Shown piece by piece: positions 54,613 through 64,000 of a stretch of DNA of 64,000 bases. Under the pieces are notes generated by a model, which was not told the DNA's origin, did not search any database, and saw only the letters and a list, made by a program, of their open reading frames with translations. Within the stretch, counting starts at the first letter, position 1. The number at the start of each line of letters is the position of its first letter. The stretch spans positions 1 to 64,000 of the forward strand of contig WNYE01000054.1 in assembly GCA_021396245.1 (NCBI GenBank). The letters run 5' to 3'. The translations under genes and the position numbers were made by a program. The DNA is from Sporothrix humicola. Taxonomy: Eukaryota; Ascomycota; Sordariomycetes; Ophiostomatales; Ophiostomataceae.

Positions 54613-55698
54613 GGTCGTCGACCGAAGGCTGGAGTCGCATCGATATTCTGAGATCGGATTGCTGCACTTTGAAGTTTGGAGAGACGTTCTTACAGGCCTT
54701 CAGAAACCGATAGAGAACAAAGAGACCAAGCAATGCATGACAAAGATCGTTATATCAGGTCGAGGATTGGAAGTTGAAGCATTGAACGATGCTTTACGAG
54801 CGTGTCCCTTTCTTTTTGACAAGGCGAGTGACGTGGGGTCATCATTACCCTCCACCACTTTTTGGATAACGATGCAGGCGGTCGAAAACGAGAAATGGCT
54901 TTAGTTTAGCTGAAAATGTGACGAGTTTCTGGATCTTTCTTACGGACAACTAGGTAGCGAATCACATGGCACAACTGCATGAACTTGGTCGTAGGAGGGA
55001 TGGTGGGTTGCTTTGCATACGAAGGCTGGCTGGTTTCCTTCACGGCCTTTTGAATTCGTATTTGTAAAGTGCATTTTCTTCACCTATCACATGGCACCGT
55101 CCTGAAAGCAGCACAAGCATGCAGAATGCCATAAGAATGCACGTTGCGTCTTTCATTACCGCCACGGCCCCTTTTAATGTGCAAATAATCGCAAAGCAAG
55201 ATCCACGGCAGAGAACAATCGTGCCACCCGTGTTGTAAGCCTAGCTAATACTGGCCAAGGGGGTCCTTTCATCCTCCTGACAAGCCAGTGAATCTCAACA
55301 CAGTATGATTAGGCTGTTAGGTAAAGATTGCATAGTCGAGCCATTGGGCTTCATTGGTATTTACTTTGGCATCCGAAAAAAAGAAGGAGAAGAAAAATAA
55401 ACATTTGAAAGAACAAAATAAATTTAACGTAAAAGATAGGCGCAAAAGCAGCAAAGAAGAATAGCATATCCCTAAAGGAGGCAAAAGAAACTTATAGTAT
55501 GAGTTACTAAACCAAATATTTGCTTCATATATAGCGTCAAGTTGACAGTACGTGCAGCTTATCATTTTCTCAGAATCAATGCGACAAAGATCAAACCTGG
55601 GTTTCGAGGTGAACGTGAATGAGTCATATAGCCTTTTGGTATTCATACAGTATATAACACGCCCTCGATTTATACATCCATTGTCCTGATATTTTCCT
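54613..55698. other. Intergenic upstream of NLR2
   Basis: A plus-strand frame of about 100 codons overlaps the NLR2 start, but it has no recognisable domain and an atypical composition. The stretch becomes AT-rich near 55300-55700. No SesA or lipase effector gene is found. Confidence 0.55.
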
Positions 55699-56490
55699 CT
55701 ATGATGACTTCTTTGCGTCGGCCTCCTCCATGAATCCTTCTTGTGGTGCCATGTCGAAAACGGCATCCTCGTCGATCATCTGCTGTGTCGTCTCCTCAGC
55801 CAGCAGGCTGCCATCTGCAATTTCGTGCTCCAGCAGGGCCTGCTCCGCCTCGGCCTTGGCCCGTGCTGCCTCCACACCCTCTTCGGGCAGGCCCAGGGCA
55901 ATGCGCTGCTGCCGGAACTGTTCCTGGACGGTGGGCGTCTGCATGACACGCCAGCGCAGACGCCAGCCCCAGGGGCCCAGATCGGAGATGCGCCGGGGCT
56001 TGGAGCCCAGCAGGTAGGCGTCGATGCCGCCGAGCTTGTCGATTGTGCGCAGGACACGGGTGCTGACGCGGCTGCGGATGTGGACGCCGAGGGCTTCGGA
56101 GTAGAGTCTCTTTTCCTGAATGTTGGGCCACCAGCGGCGGCGGACTTTTTGGGAGTTGATGACTTCGGTTTCGCGCGAGACGGTGTTGCCGAACTGGATG
56201 CGGGAGTTGGCGTAGAGGCCCTTGTTGGCCTGCTTGAAGAGGCGGCGGGGGCCGTAGGGGTAGGGCGGAATATCCGGGCGGTTCGCGGTGGGTGAGGGAA
56301 TGGGCGGGCCCTCGGCGGGAACGGCCTGCTTGTAGCCGCGTATTTGTTGAGAGGAAAGGATCGACTGTGTGGAGGAGGACTGGGAGAGGCGGAGGGAGGC
56401 GGCGGCGAGGAGAGAGGAAGAGGAGGAGGAGGTTGCCGTCGAGGTCAACCGTTGGCCGGCGCGGGCGACGAGGTATGGTGAGGGCGCCAT
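55699..56490 (-). CDS. Mitochondrial ribosomal protein bL28m
   Basis: Large-subunit mitoribosomal protein (yeast Mrpl24). The 263-aa intronless product starts with a Ser/Arg-rich presequence. The L28 fold follows: RRLFKQANKGLYANSRIQFG, then TRRRWWPN-like KVRRRWWPNIQEKRLYSE and RVSTRVLRTIDKLGGIDAYL. The C-terminus is an Ala/Glu-rich helical extension, as in fungal mitoribosomes. A CCAAT box lies about 205 bp upstream, in a region shared with the divergent coiled-coil gene. Confidence 0.92.
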   Translation of the reverse strand: MAPSPYLVARAGQRLTSTATSSSSSSLLAAASLRLSQSSSTQSILSSQQIRGYKQAVPAEGPPIPSPTANRPDIPPYPYGPRRLFKQANKGLYANSRIQFGNTVSRETEVINSQKVRRRWWPNIQEKRLYSEALGVHIRSRVSTRVLRTIDKLGGIDAYLLGSKPRRISDLGPWGWRLRWRVMQTPTVQEQFRQQRIALGLPEEGVEAARAKAEAEQALLEHEIADGSLLAEETTQQMIDEDAVFDMAPQEGFMEEADAKKSS

Positions 56491-56935
56491 TGTCGCTGAT
56501 GCGAGGGTGATGTGAAGAAGAGGTCGGTAAAAAGGCGACGATACTTCTAGTCGTAGAAGTGCGCCGGCTCTGTTGTCGTTGTCGCTCTTGTTGCGAGAGC
56601 TTGAGGTGGTTCTTGTCGTGTGTCGTTCGACTGAAGCAGAAGCTCTCGAAAATTTACAGATTCACGCCAGCCAGGCAAATTGACGCATGTGATTGGTCTA
56701 ATTGACAGTCTCGGACCCACTATATTTTTGCACCCAAATTTTGCCGGCCCGACACAGAGAGAGAGACAGAGGACCCACTAATTTACCAGCTGTTCAACTA
56801 TTCCGCATTCGCGTTTGTTTGTGTTCAACGACACGTCCCCTTTCCGCGGTGATGATCATGAAGAGGGAGGTCAACAAGCGATAATACACCAAAAACCCTG
56901 GCAATAATTTCCACGAAAAATTGCACACACTCAAG
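56491..56935. promoter_or_regulatory. Divergent promoter region, bL28m / coiled-coil gene
   Basis: 445 bp between head-to-head genes. It contains a reverse CCAAT (GATTGGTC) at 56691-56698. Confidence 0.5.
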
Positions 56936-58117
56936 ATGTTACCGCCCATTGACGAGGCGGTTCTTAAGAACAATCCCGACTTCGCCCAACTCTACACAAC
57001 ACTCACAACGGTTATCCTCAATCCAGATGGATCAACAAAGTCGGATGCTGGAGCGAAAGAGCGGGCAGCCGTCAAAGAGGTATGCTTCCCACGGTCCAGA
57101 CTCTAAAATTGATTGTTGACTGACATACAATAGAAAGCAAGAGAGGCACGATTAAGGGCCGCCAAGAACCATCTTCTTGTACAGGCCATCTCTACTATTG
57201 CAGCGCCAACCCCAACAACAGAGGCAGCGAGCTCGGCAGACAGCAAAATAGGCGGTGCTGCAGCACGGAGAGCTGCGCGTGCGACTTCAAAACCGGCACT
57301 TGTACCGCCATCCAAGCCAGCAAATGATCTGCCGCCAGATCTGATGGACTTGTTGATGCTTCTGCCACCGCTGTTGCAACTCGCAATCGAGCCTGAAGCG
57401 TCTTCTTCCTCGGGAAACTCGCTATCAGCTGAAGACATGGAGCTGTTGCTGTCTAGTCCGCCATTCACATCTCTCCCAGAACACCTGCCACGACTGGCCG
57501 AGCTCGTGTCTGACAACCTGCAAAACGCTGCCAGAGGTCTTGCACGCGTCGTCAATCCGTCTACAAACCCGTCGTACCTTCACCGTGCCGTTCCCGGTAT
57601 CCCAGCCCAGATAGCCGCATTACAACAGTCGATTATCGATACACGCATAAAACTGGCGAACGCACGGCACGAGACAGCGACGGCCTTGCTTGAATTGCTC
57701 GATCTAGAGGCGGCATCTATGACTGGCCTTATCAGGACATTGGAAACGAAGCATGGCCCCGTTGCGCGGTCACTAGAACTTCGAGCAGCCGAAGTGGCTT
57801 TGGAAGCACAAACTGGCGAAGTCGACGCACAAGCAACACATGCAGCTGCTGTAAAGGCAGTCTACCCCCCGGATTCAGAAGCAGCGCTGCAAAACTACGC
57901 GAGTCACCTACGGGATAGCAAGATGCGGCTGGAAGAAACAATACGGGAACGCAAGGCTCTGCTGAAGGAATACGGGATCGACGTGGATGCTGAAGATGAC
58001 GAGGGCACCGACGCAAAGGGAAAAGCACGCACGATGCGGGAGATGGCGCGGGTCTATCGGGAAATGGGACAGCAAGTGGAAGATGTGCGGAGTGACTTGG
58101 CGAGGTTAGGGCGTTGA
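56936..58117 (+). CDS. Coiled-coil protein of unknown function
   Basis: Exons are 56936..57079 and 57134..58117. The 54-nt intron has donor GTATGC and a GACTGAC branch, and ends CAATAG, giving AAVKE-KAREARLRAAK in phase 0. The product is 375 aa. The N-terminal block LPPIDEAVLKNNPDFAQLY and LNPDGSTKS look conserved in style. A Pro/Ala linker follows, then a Leu-rich segment (LPPDLMDLLMLLPPLLQLAI). Residues about 215-375 are predicted long helices and coiled coil (LRDSKMRLEETIRERKALL, then MREMARVYREMGQQVEDV). I do not recognise a family. A structural role in a microtubule or kinetochore assembly would suit the architecture but is a guess. Confidence 0.8.
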
Positions 58118-58584
58118 TGCCACACGGCAATGATTTACGAATGACGACAAGATACAATGACTGCACCGGCGGTGACTCTATTGATCTTTTTGAAGAATGG
58201 CGTTGGGTCATTTTTTTTTTTTTTTTTGCTTTCCATTACTGAAAAACAAGGGTGAACATAGGAAACGGAACATAGGAAATAAAAATAATACAGAATAGCC
58301 TCCAAATCCGTGACTCATTATTTGATTTTTTTTCTTTCTTTGCTGTTTTCATTCTCTCTTCTCTTCCTCCATTTTTTCTTCGCTGCACACAATTTGTACG
58401 TCTAGCTCTAGATGATATACCCCATTTTTAGATACCCTCTCTTTTTTCAAATCGTAGATCATAGATGGCAAAATAGATCCTCTCTAGGCCGCCGACGACA
58501 GTTTCCCTTCTACTCTAAATTTTTGGGTTGAAACGAAGGAAAGGACAAAAAGAAAATAGACAAAGACAAACTAAGATGACGCGC
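58118..58584. other. Convergent intergenic region with T17 run
   Basis: 3' regions of the coiled-coil gene and the aminotransferase. A homopolymer of about 17 T lies at 58211-58227. Confidence 0.7.
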
Positions 58585-60402
58585 TTAACCGGTCACCTTG
58601 AAGATGGACTCGGCCAGGCGGCCGACGTTGGCGCTGGTGATACCGGCAACCGAGATACGGCCGTCTTTGGTGGCGTAGACGGAGTGCTCCTTGGCCAGGG
58701 CGTCCATCTGCTCAGGCTTGAGGCCCGTGTAGGCGAACATGCCGATCTGGCTGGTAATGTGCGACCAGTCGTGCTTGCTGCCCAGAGCCTCGAGGTTGTC
58801 GCGCAGCAGCTTGCGCATGGCAATGATGCGGTCGGCCATGCCCTTGACCTCGCCGAGCCACTGCTCCTTGAGGGCGGCGTCGTTCAGGATCGTGCCGGCA
58901 ATGCGGGCGCCGTGGACCGGGGGGTTCGAGTACAGAGGGCGGACGAGGATCTTGATCTGCGAGTCGACGCGCTTGGCCTCGGCGGCGTCGGCACAGACAA
59001 CGCTGAAGGCACCGACACGCTCGCCGTACAGACCCATGTTCTTGGCGAACGACTGGGCCAGCACGGGCTGGTGGCCCTTCTCGACAAAGTAACGCAGAGC
59101 AAAGGCGTCCTTGGCGGCGTCGCCCGAGGCGAAGCCCTGGTAGGCCATGTCGAAGAAAACAAAGTGGCCCGACTCGCGGATGGCGGCCTCAATCTCGACC
59201 CACTGCGACTCGGTGGGGTCGACACCCGTAGGGTTGTGGGCACAGGCGTGCAGCATGAAGACGGAGCCGGCGGGGGCGGCGCGGACATCGGCCAGGAGGC
59301 CCTCGTAGTCGAGGCCAATGGTGGCGGGGTCGTAGTAGCGGTACTTCTTGACGGTCAGGCCGGCATCGGTGAAGACGGCGTTGTGGTTGGCCCACGACGG
59401 GGTGGGGATGTAGATCTCCTTGGGCCGGTCGGCGCCGCCGGGGTAGAAGCGCTCGATGAAGGCAGCACCAATGCGCAGGGCACCGGTACCCGAGATGGAC
59501 TGGGTGATGGCGAGGCGGCCGAGGGCCGGGCTGTCGGCGCCGTAGGCAAGCTCAGCAGCGCCCTTGGTGAACTCGGGCAGACCAGTGATGCCGGCGTACT
59601 CCTTGTTGAGGCGCTGGGCAATCACCTTGTCCTCGGCGGTGCGGACTGACGGCAGGACGTAGGGCTTGCCGGCATCGTCGCGGTAGGCGCCGACACCGAG
59701 GTTGATCTTCTCGGCGAACGAGTCGGCCTTGAAAGCCTCAGTGATACCTGGAAGGAGATGTGTTAGTGGTGTGGGTCCGAGACAGCAAGAGGAATGAGGA
59801 AAGAAGTGATAAGATTGTTATCGTGGAGGGTCATTTCTTACCGAGAATAGCCTATTGGAGGGGCAGAAACAAGCACTGGATTAGCAAAACTGCACCAAAA
59901 ATGCGCCCAAAGGCCGCTGTAACTGCAGCACCAAATGGCACCATGATTCACCAAGAGCACTAAAAGTGCCCTGGAATAATGCCACCATTATCTACCGACG
60001 CAAGATACCGAAGCGAAGCGAAAAGCAACTTGCGTCTTTTGTCTTTTCCGAGGTTGGACGAGGCAATCAACTTACATCCTAGAGTATATAGTTAGTCCAT
60101 ATGTCCTGTGTTTCAACTGTTTGATCCTTACCTGTTTCTTCTGCTCTTTCTTTTCTGTTTGTTTTGTTCCCTTGTTTCTTTTGTTTCCCCTTTTGTTTGG
60201 TCGTCTTGCTTCCCCCTCTTTTTTTCGTTTTCACGATTCTTCAGCAAACACCCAAAATAGCCTCATAGCCTCGACTTACCGGAGGACCCTGGGGCACGTT
60301 AGCCCACGACGAAGCAAAGCGACTGGCAGGCACAGCAACAGCACCCACGCGCCGGCTGGCGACACCGGCCTGGCGCGCCGACAGTCTCAGGACAGACAGC
60401 AT
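58585..60402 (-). CDS. aat1: Aspartate aminotransferase, mitochondrial, with two micro-exons
   Basis: PLP enzyme interconverting aspartate/2-oxoglutarate and oxaloacetate/glutamate in the matrix (malate-aspartate shuttle). Exons (minus) are 60402..60280, 60078..60076 (3 nt), 59851..59842 (10 nt) and 59747..58585. Introns are 201, 224 and 94 nt. The total is 1299 nt, an exact frame, for 432 aa. Residues 1-41 are an Arg/Ala/Ser presequence ending PQGPP. The micro-exons supply D42 and A43-I-L plus one base of G46. Together they rebuild PPDAILGITEAFK, a block conserved in mitochondrial aspartate aminotransferases. Later landmarks are NLGVGAYRDD, HACAHNPTGVDP, FFDMAYQGFASGD, PLP lysine 281 in SFAKNMGLYGERVGAF, and the C-terminal RISVAGI. 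Every intron boundary is GT-AG. Confidence 0.92.
59842..59851 (-). other. 10-nt micro-exon of aat1 (GCTATTCTCG)
   Basis: On the minus strand it is bounded by CCAATAG before and GTAAGA after, with GCTAAT at a branch-site distance upstream. It encodes A-I-L and the first base of Gly. Without it the conserved ILG block and the reading frame are lost. Confidence 0.9.
60076..60078 (-). other. 3-nt micro-exon of aat1 (GAT)
   Basis: On the minus strand the order is GACTAAC branch, 12 nt, TAG, then GAT, then GTAAGT. It adds only Asp42, which completes the conserved PPD motif. Skipping it would keep the frame and give PPAILG, so inclusion is a one-residue choice. Confidence 0.82.
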
Positions 60403-61815
60403 TGTGATGTGATCGAGGAGGAGGAGGGGGAGGGAGGAGGTTGACAGGTTCGAAGTCGAGGTCGAGTCGTAAAAGGCTGGAAGAAGAGAAAGAAAGATCG
60501 AAACGAGCGAAATAGGAACCGCAAGTCGACGACCAGAATTTCGGAGGGGACCGCGGCCAAATAAAAAGGCGACGCCTGGACGAAAGGTTGCGAGGGAAAA
60601 AAGGAACTAGGGACGAGCGGAGAGAACCGGATTGCGGAGCGACTTTGGAGTATTGGAGACCAAGAGCCAAAAGGGCCAGAAAAGACACCAAAAAAGAAGC
60701 GCGTGAGTCGATGGCAGATGGCCGTGCAGGGGGCGTAAAGTGGGATGTGGATGGTGGAGGTGGTGGGAAAATTGACTCAGGAAGGGGAACACGAAAAGAA
60801 AAAAAAAGAAAAGAAAAAAGCTGTGCGGGAGCTTGTCACTGGCGCCCACCGCACAACGCGGATAAAATGCCCCAAAACTCACCAAAAACCCCTAAACACA
60901 GCTTCGATTTTGCAGCTCAATGACCCTCCGAACCAAGTCCGACCCTCTCTCGTGTCGAGAATTGACCAATCAGAGAACTCTCCGCATCCAAAAGACGGCC
61001 CATGTGGGGGGCTCGCGGGAGTCGGTGAAGACAGGTACAGTCCCGTCTCAGCGCATCTGGGCAGGCAATGGCGCCTGTCATGGATATTGTGTCATGTCGG
61101 CAGCACTTGCCTTGAGGAGTCACAACGGCTCCGTCTCAGCTTCTCTTCGAACTCTCGTAGATGCTCGTAATTAAGGGCACATCTCACTGCCGCCCCAAAA
61201 CAGAAAGAGCCACCCTGTCCACTCTGTGCACCATCTGTTGACAACAGCCACGGCAGTGTCGGCTTCGTCGGACTCCTGCCGAACGGGCGTTAGTGGACTG
61301 ATTCTGAAGGGTAAACTCTCGCTGAAGATTCTCTCAGGGGCTCGCCCTTTTCTCTTCTCCTTTCGCAACTTCATCTTCTCACTTTTGCCTTCACATTCAA
61401 CACGAACGCGATGGCGCAACCCTCGATCTGCCCATCTTCCCACATTGCACTGGCCTGGCCCCACGACAACGAAGAATCCCCGACACGATGCCCCTTCCCC
61501 TCCAAGCTCCTCTCAAGGATCCACCTCCCACTTTTTCACCCCAGGGGCACGCAGGCCCGGTAGTACTGATCAGTTCAAGCGGTCTTCGACGTCCGGTCCG
61601 GTGGTCGGACAAGCTGTTTTGGGCATTCCATCCTGCGTGATCCTTTTTGTGGGGGGCACTGGAAAATAATCAGATCAAACCGCACGAGAACGCACAAGCT
61701 CAATTTTTTGTCCGTTTCTTTTGCTCTGTCAACGTCGGACATTTCTATGTACACATCGGAAAATAAACATCCATCCCGGGATCATCCTTTACGGAGTTCA
61801 GCATCCTTCCCCCTC
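60403..61815. other. Intergenic, promoter side of aat1 and 3' side of amidohydrolase
   Basis: Purine-rich on the plus strand at 60410-60830. A CCAAT (ACCAATCAG) lies at 60965-60973, about 565 bp before the aat1 ATG. No gene supported. Confidence 0.6.
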
Positions 61816-63921
61816 CTACTCCCTCCGAAAGGCCAGACGGCCACCGATCCACGTCTCTTCGATGCCCACCGACGAAACCAGCTTACTCGCCTCGACCGTC
61901 CGCGGATCCGTGTCCAGCACCACAAAGTCGGCCTTTTTACCGGGCTCCAACGATCCCAGCTCGTCCAGGCGGCCCAGCTGCCGTGCCGGGTTGTACGTCA
62001 CACCGGCAAACGCTTGCTCGACCGAAATGCGCTGCTCGGGGCCCAGCACGGCGCCCGTTGCCTCGAGAACACGGCTCGCCGCCGTCTCTACATACTGAAG
62101 TGGGTTGGCCTCGCTGATAGGCGAGTCGCTGTGGAAGGAGTAGGTCACACCAGCCTCCACGGCGTCGGCCACGGGATCCAGACGGGCTGCCCGCTCCTCG
62201 TCGAGCACATACGTCGCAAATGAATCGCCCCAACGGCGCACATGGGCAATCAAATGGGACACGCCCAGGCCCAGCTGAGCCGCTCGGGACAGCTGCTGCG
62301 GTGAAATGTCGGCCGTGACGTGCTCAAGACGGTGCATATACCGCTTGCGGTGAAGCTTGCCCTGTCCACCGGGTCCTCCGAAGACGTCGGTGGCCACGGC
62401 CTCGGCCGCCAGCACGCGAGCATACACTCTCAGGGCCTGGTCAAAGGCACGGGCGCCGTTGGTGTGCATAACAATCTGCCAGCCGCCACGCACAAACGGC
62501 TGCACGAGTGACACGAGACGGTCATCGTCAGGCGGTGCATCGAGGGCGGTGCCCTTGCGGAAGTTGAGGATGCCATAATTGTCGGGCTGATCACGGTACG
62601 GCTTGTACACGGCGGCCGTGAAGCCTTGAGTGGACCCGTCAAGCCAAAACTTGATGCCATACACCGAGCCGGCGGCCTCGCCGCCATCTGCGGTCAAGTG
62701 CCATGGCGGCAGGCGCATGAGGTCGGCAACAGGAACGAGACTCTCGACGGTCTGAGAAGTCAGCGCGCCATGGAAGCGAGGCAACACAACGGACTGGTCA
62801 GGCAGTGTGTTGCGGTCGAGAATGAGACGAAGCAGCGCCAGGTCTGTCAGACCACCCAGGATGCCGACACCGCAGTCAAACGCCGTCGTGATGCCCTTAC
62901 TGGCCCAGCGTTGCAACACCCCACGGCCACCTGCCACCGCCTCGGCCGCGGTCGGCTTCGACAGGTTCTTGCCAAGAGCATGGACAGCGTCTTCGAACAA
63001 CAGCCCTGTCAGAGCACCGTCCTCGACCCGCTTCTGATAATTCTCGTCGTCGGCAGGGTAGCCAGGCTCACCAGGCCGTTGACCGACACCGAGCTCGCGC
63101 ATGGCGACCGAGTTGACGTAGGCAACGTGGCCCGACTGGTTGAGCACATAGATGGCAATACCCTCGACAGACAGGTCATCTAGAAGGTCGATGGTCAAGT
63201 CCGGGTGGCCCTTGACAAGGGATGGGTCAAAGCCAAAGCCGGCGAGCCACTGAACCTTCTTTTCGGTCCCCTCAGTCTGAGAGGACTCTGCCTGCCGCTT
63301 GGCCACGGCTTCTTTAATCTTGTCCAGGGCATCCTGCTGTGTCCGCACGCCAGGGAACGTCAGGTCGACAAACCGCTTCTTGTCAGATGTCAAAGCGGTC
63401 ATCAAGAGATGGACATGGGGATCGATGAACCCTGGCGTGATCACGCGGTTGCCGTAGTCGACCTCACGGATGCCAGCAGAACCAACAGCAGCCCGCACAT
63501 CCTCCAGGGTGCCTGTGGCCACGACGGTGTCGCCGCGGATGGCCAGTGCCTCAGTAACATTGAACTTGCCCCCGACGAGTGTCAGGACAGTAGCCTTGAA
63601 GATGACAGTCTCCTGGGGCAGGGCAAGTGGTGGCGGTGCTTTTGCTGCCGCAGTTGTAGTCGTAGTCGTAGATGCTGATGCTGCTGCAGGTGCAGGCGCA
63701 CTGATACCTGTAGTGGGGGACGTAGTAGCCGGCTCGGCTGACGTGCTGGCAGGTGTATGGGCAGTTGTGCTGTCTGGCGTGCCATCTGGTGTGCCATCTG
63801 GCCTGTCCTGATCGACAGGGTCCTTCCGGCTGATCGATGCGATGATAAAATCGTCCACCTCGGCCGTTGACACGTCGGGGATCAGCGCCTTGCTGAGATG
63901 GTCGATGCTGTCACCACACAT
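61816..63921 (-). CDS. YtcJ-like amidohydrolase (amidohydrolase family 3)
   Basis: Metal-dependent hydrolase, substrate unknown. The 701-aa product has no intron. Residues 1-95 are a low-complexity Ser/Thr/Pro/Ala leader, including DGTPDGTPD repeats. The composite beta sandwich and TIM barrel begin near KATVLTLVGGKFNVTEALAIRGD. Metal ligands: ITPGFIDPHVHLLM (HxH), histidines in MHTNGARAFDQAL and MHRLEHVTADISP, and the Asp in SFHSDSPISEANPL. GSTQGFTAAVYKPY and the C-terminal SLEPGKKADFVVLDTDP are typical of the YtcJ/AepA group. The usual family length of 540-600 fits the catalytic part alone. The start is the ATG at 63921; a start closer to the catalytic domain cannot be excluded. Confidence 0.88.
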   Translation of the reverse strand: MCGDSIDHLSKALIPDVSTAEVDDFIIASISRKDPVDQDRPDGTPDGTPDSTTAHTPASTSAEPATTSPTTGISAPAPAAASASTTTTTTAAAKAPPPLALPQETVIFKATVLTLVGGKFNVTEALAIRGDTVVATGTLEDVRAAVGSAGIREVDYGNRVITPGFIDPHVHLLMTALTSDKKRFVDLTFPGVRTQQDALDKIKEAVAKRQAESSQTEGTEKKVQWLAGFGFDPSLVKGHPDLTIDLLDDLSVEGIAIYVLNQSGHVAYVNSVAMRELGVGQRPGEPGYPADDENYQKRVEDGALTGLLFEDAVHALGKNLSKPTAAEAVAGGRGVLQRWASKGITTAFDCGVGILGGLTDLALLRLILDRNTLPDQSVVLPRFHGALTSQTVESLVPVADLMRLPPWHLTADGGEAAGSVYGIKFWLDGSTQGFTAAVYKPYRDQPDNYGILNFRKGTALDAPPDDDRLVSLVQPFVRGGWQIVMHTNGARAFDQALRVYARVLAAEAVATDVFGGPGGQGKLHRKRYMHRLEHVTADISPQQLSRAAQLGLGVSHLIAHVRRWGDSFATYVLDEERAARLDPVADAVEAGVTYSFHSDSPISEANPLQYVETAASRVLEATGAVLGPEQRISVEQAFAGVTYNPARQLGRLDELGSLEPGKKADFVVLDTDPRTVEASKLVSSVGIEETWIGGRLAFRRE

Positions 63922-64000
63922 TTTGGGATGTAGCTGCAGGGCTGACAGTAAGTTTAAGCGCGATTCCGTAGTGCTTTGTGATCCCTCGTGTGAACCTGTG
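63922..64000. other. Window end, upstream of amidohydrolase
   Basis: 79 bp of promoter-side sequence. No feature identified. Confidence 0.5.

Noticed and set aside
54578..54904. Plus-strand frame of 108 codons overlapping the NLR2 start, considered as a small partner gene
   Set aside because: No domain, signal peptide or motif. It begins inside the antisense of the NLR2 motif exon. The minus strand here also lacks any SesA-like exon.

Overview
The window is nuclear DNA of a filamentous ascomycete, most likely a Sordariomycete. Twelve of the 23 gene models carry short introns. Most are 50-105 nt, with GT(A/G)NG(T/G) donors, CTAAC/CTGAC-like branch sites and YAG acceptors. The content is typically fungal: a Cdc24-type Rho GEF, Prm1, an FWD-1-like F-box/WD40 protein, Rtt106, a siderophore acyltransferase and STAND/NLR proteins with fungal amyloid motifs. 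An order such as Ophiostomatales is possible but cannot be shown from this sequence alone. I see no tRNA, rRNA, CRISPR or intact transposon.

Layout. 0-14.5 kb (plus strand): two 9-bp minisatellites, mitochondrial calcium uniporter, siderophore N-acyltransferase, secreted alkaline phosphatase, NmrA-like protein, class I methyltransferase, Ser/Thr-rich secreted protein. 15-21 kb (minus): histone chaperone Rtt106 and polarity GEF Cdc24. 20.8-24.8 kb: a 4-kb stretch with no recognisable gene. 24.8-29.2 kb: F-box/WD40 protein convergent with ESCRT-III Vps60. 30.2-33.8 kb (minus): NLR1. 34.9-45 kb: compact housekeeping genes (Ayr1-like reductase, mevalonate diphosphate decarboxylase, RUS1-family protein, cytochrome c1 heme lyase, argininosuccinate lyase, EthD-domain protein). 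45-48.4 kb: a gene-empty stretch leading into the fusion protein Prm1. 51.4-54.6 kb (minus): NLR2. 55.7-63.9 kb: mitoribosomal bL28m, an unrecognised coiled-coil protein, mitochondrial aspartate aminotransferase, and a YtcJ-like amidohydrolase.

Most genes are unlinked housekeeping functions rather than an operon-like cluster. Two features stand out. First, the mitochondrial aspartate aminotransferase only makes a full, conserved protein if two micro-exons, one of 3 nt (GAT) and one of 10 nt, are spliced in. Each is flanked by good splice signals. Second, two paralogous NACHT-ankyrin NLRs lie 20 kb apart on the same strand and share an N/Q/G-rich motif that looks like the fungal sigma amyloid motif. 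An intron follows the motif at the same position and phase in both genes. NLR1 also carries a SesA-like effector domain in front of the motif, while NLR2 begins directly with the motif. This arrangement could allow amyloid signalling from one NLR to another.
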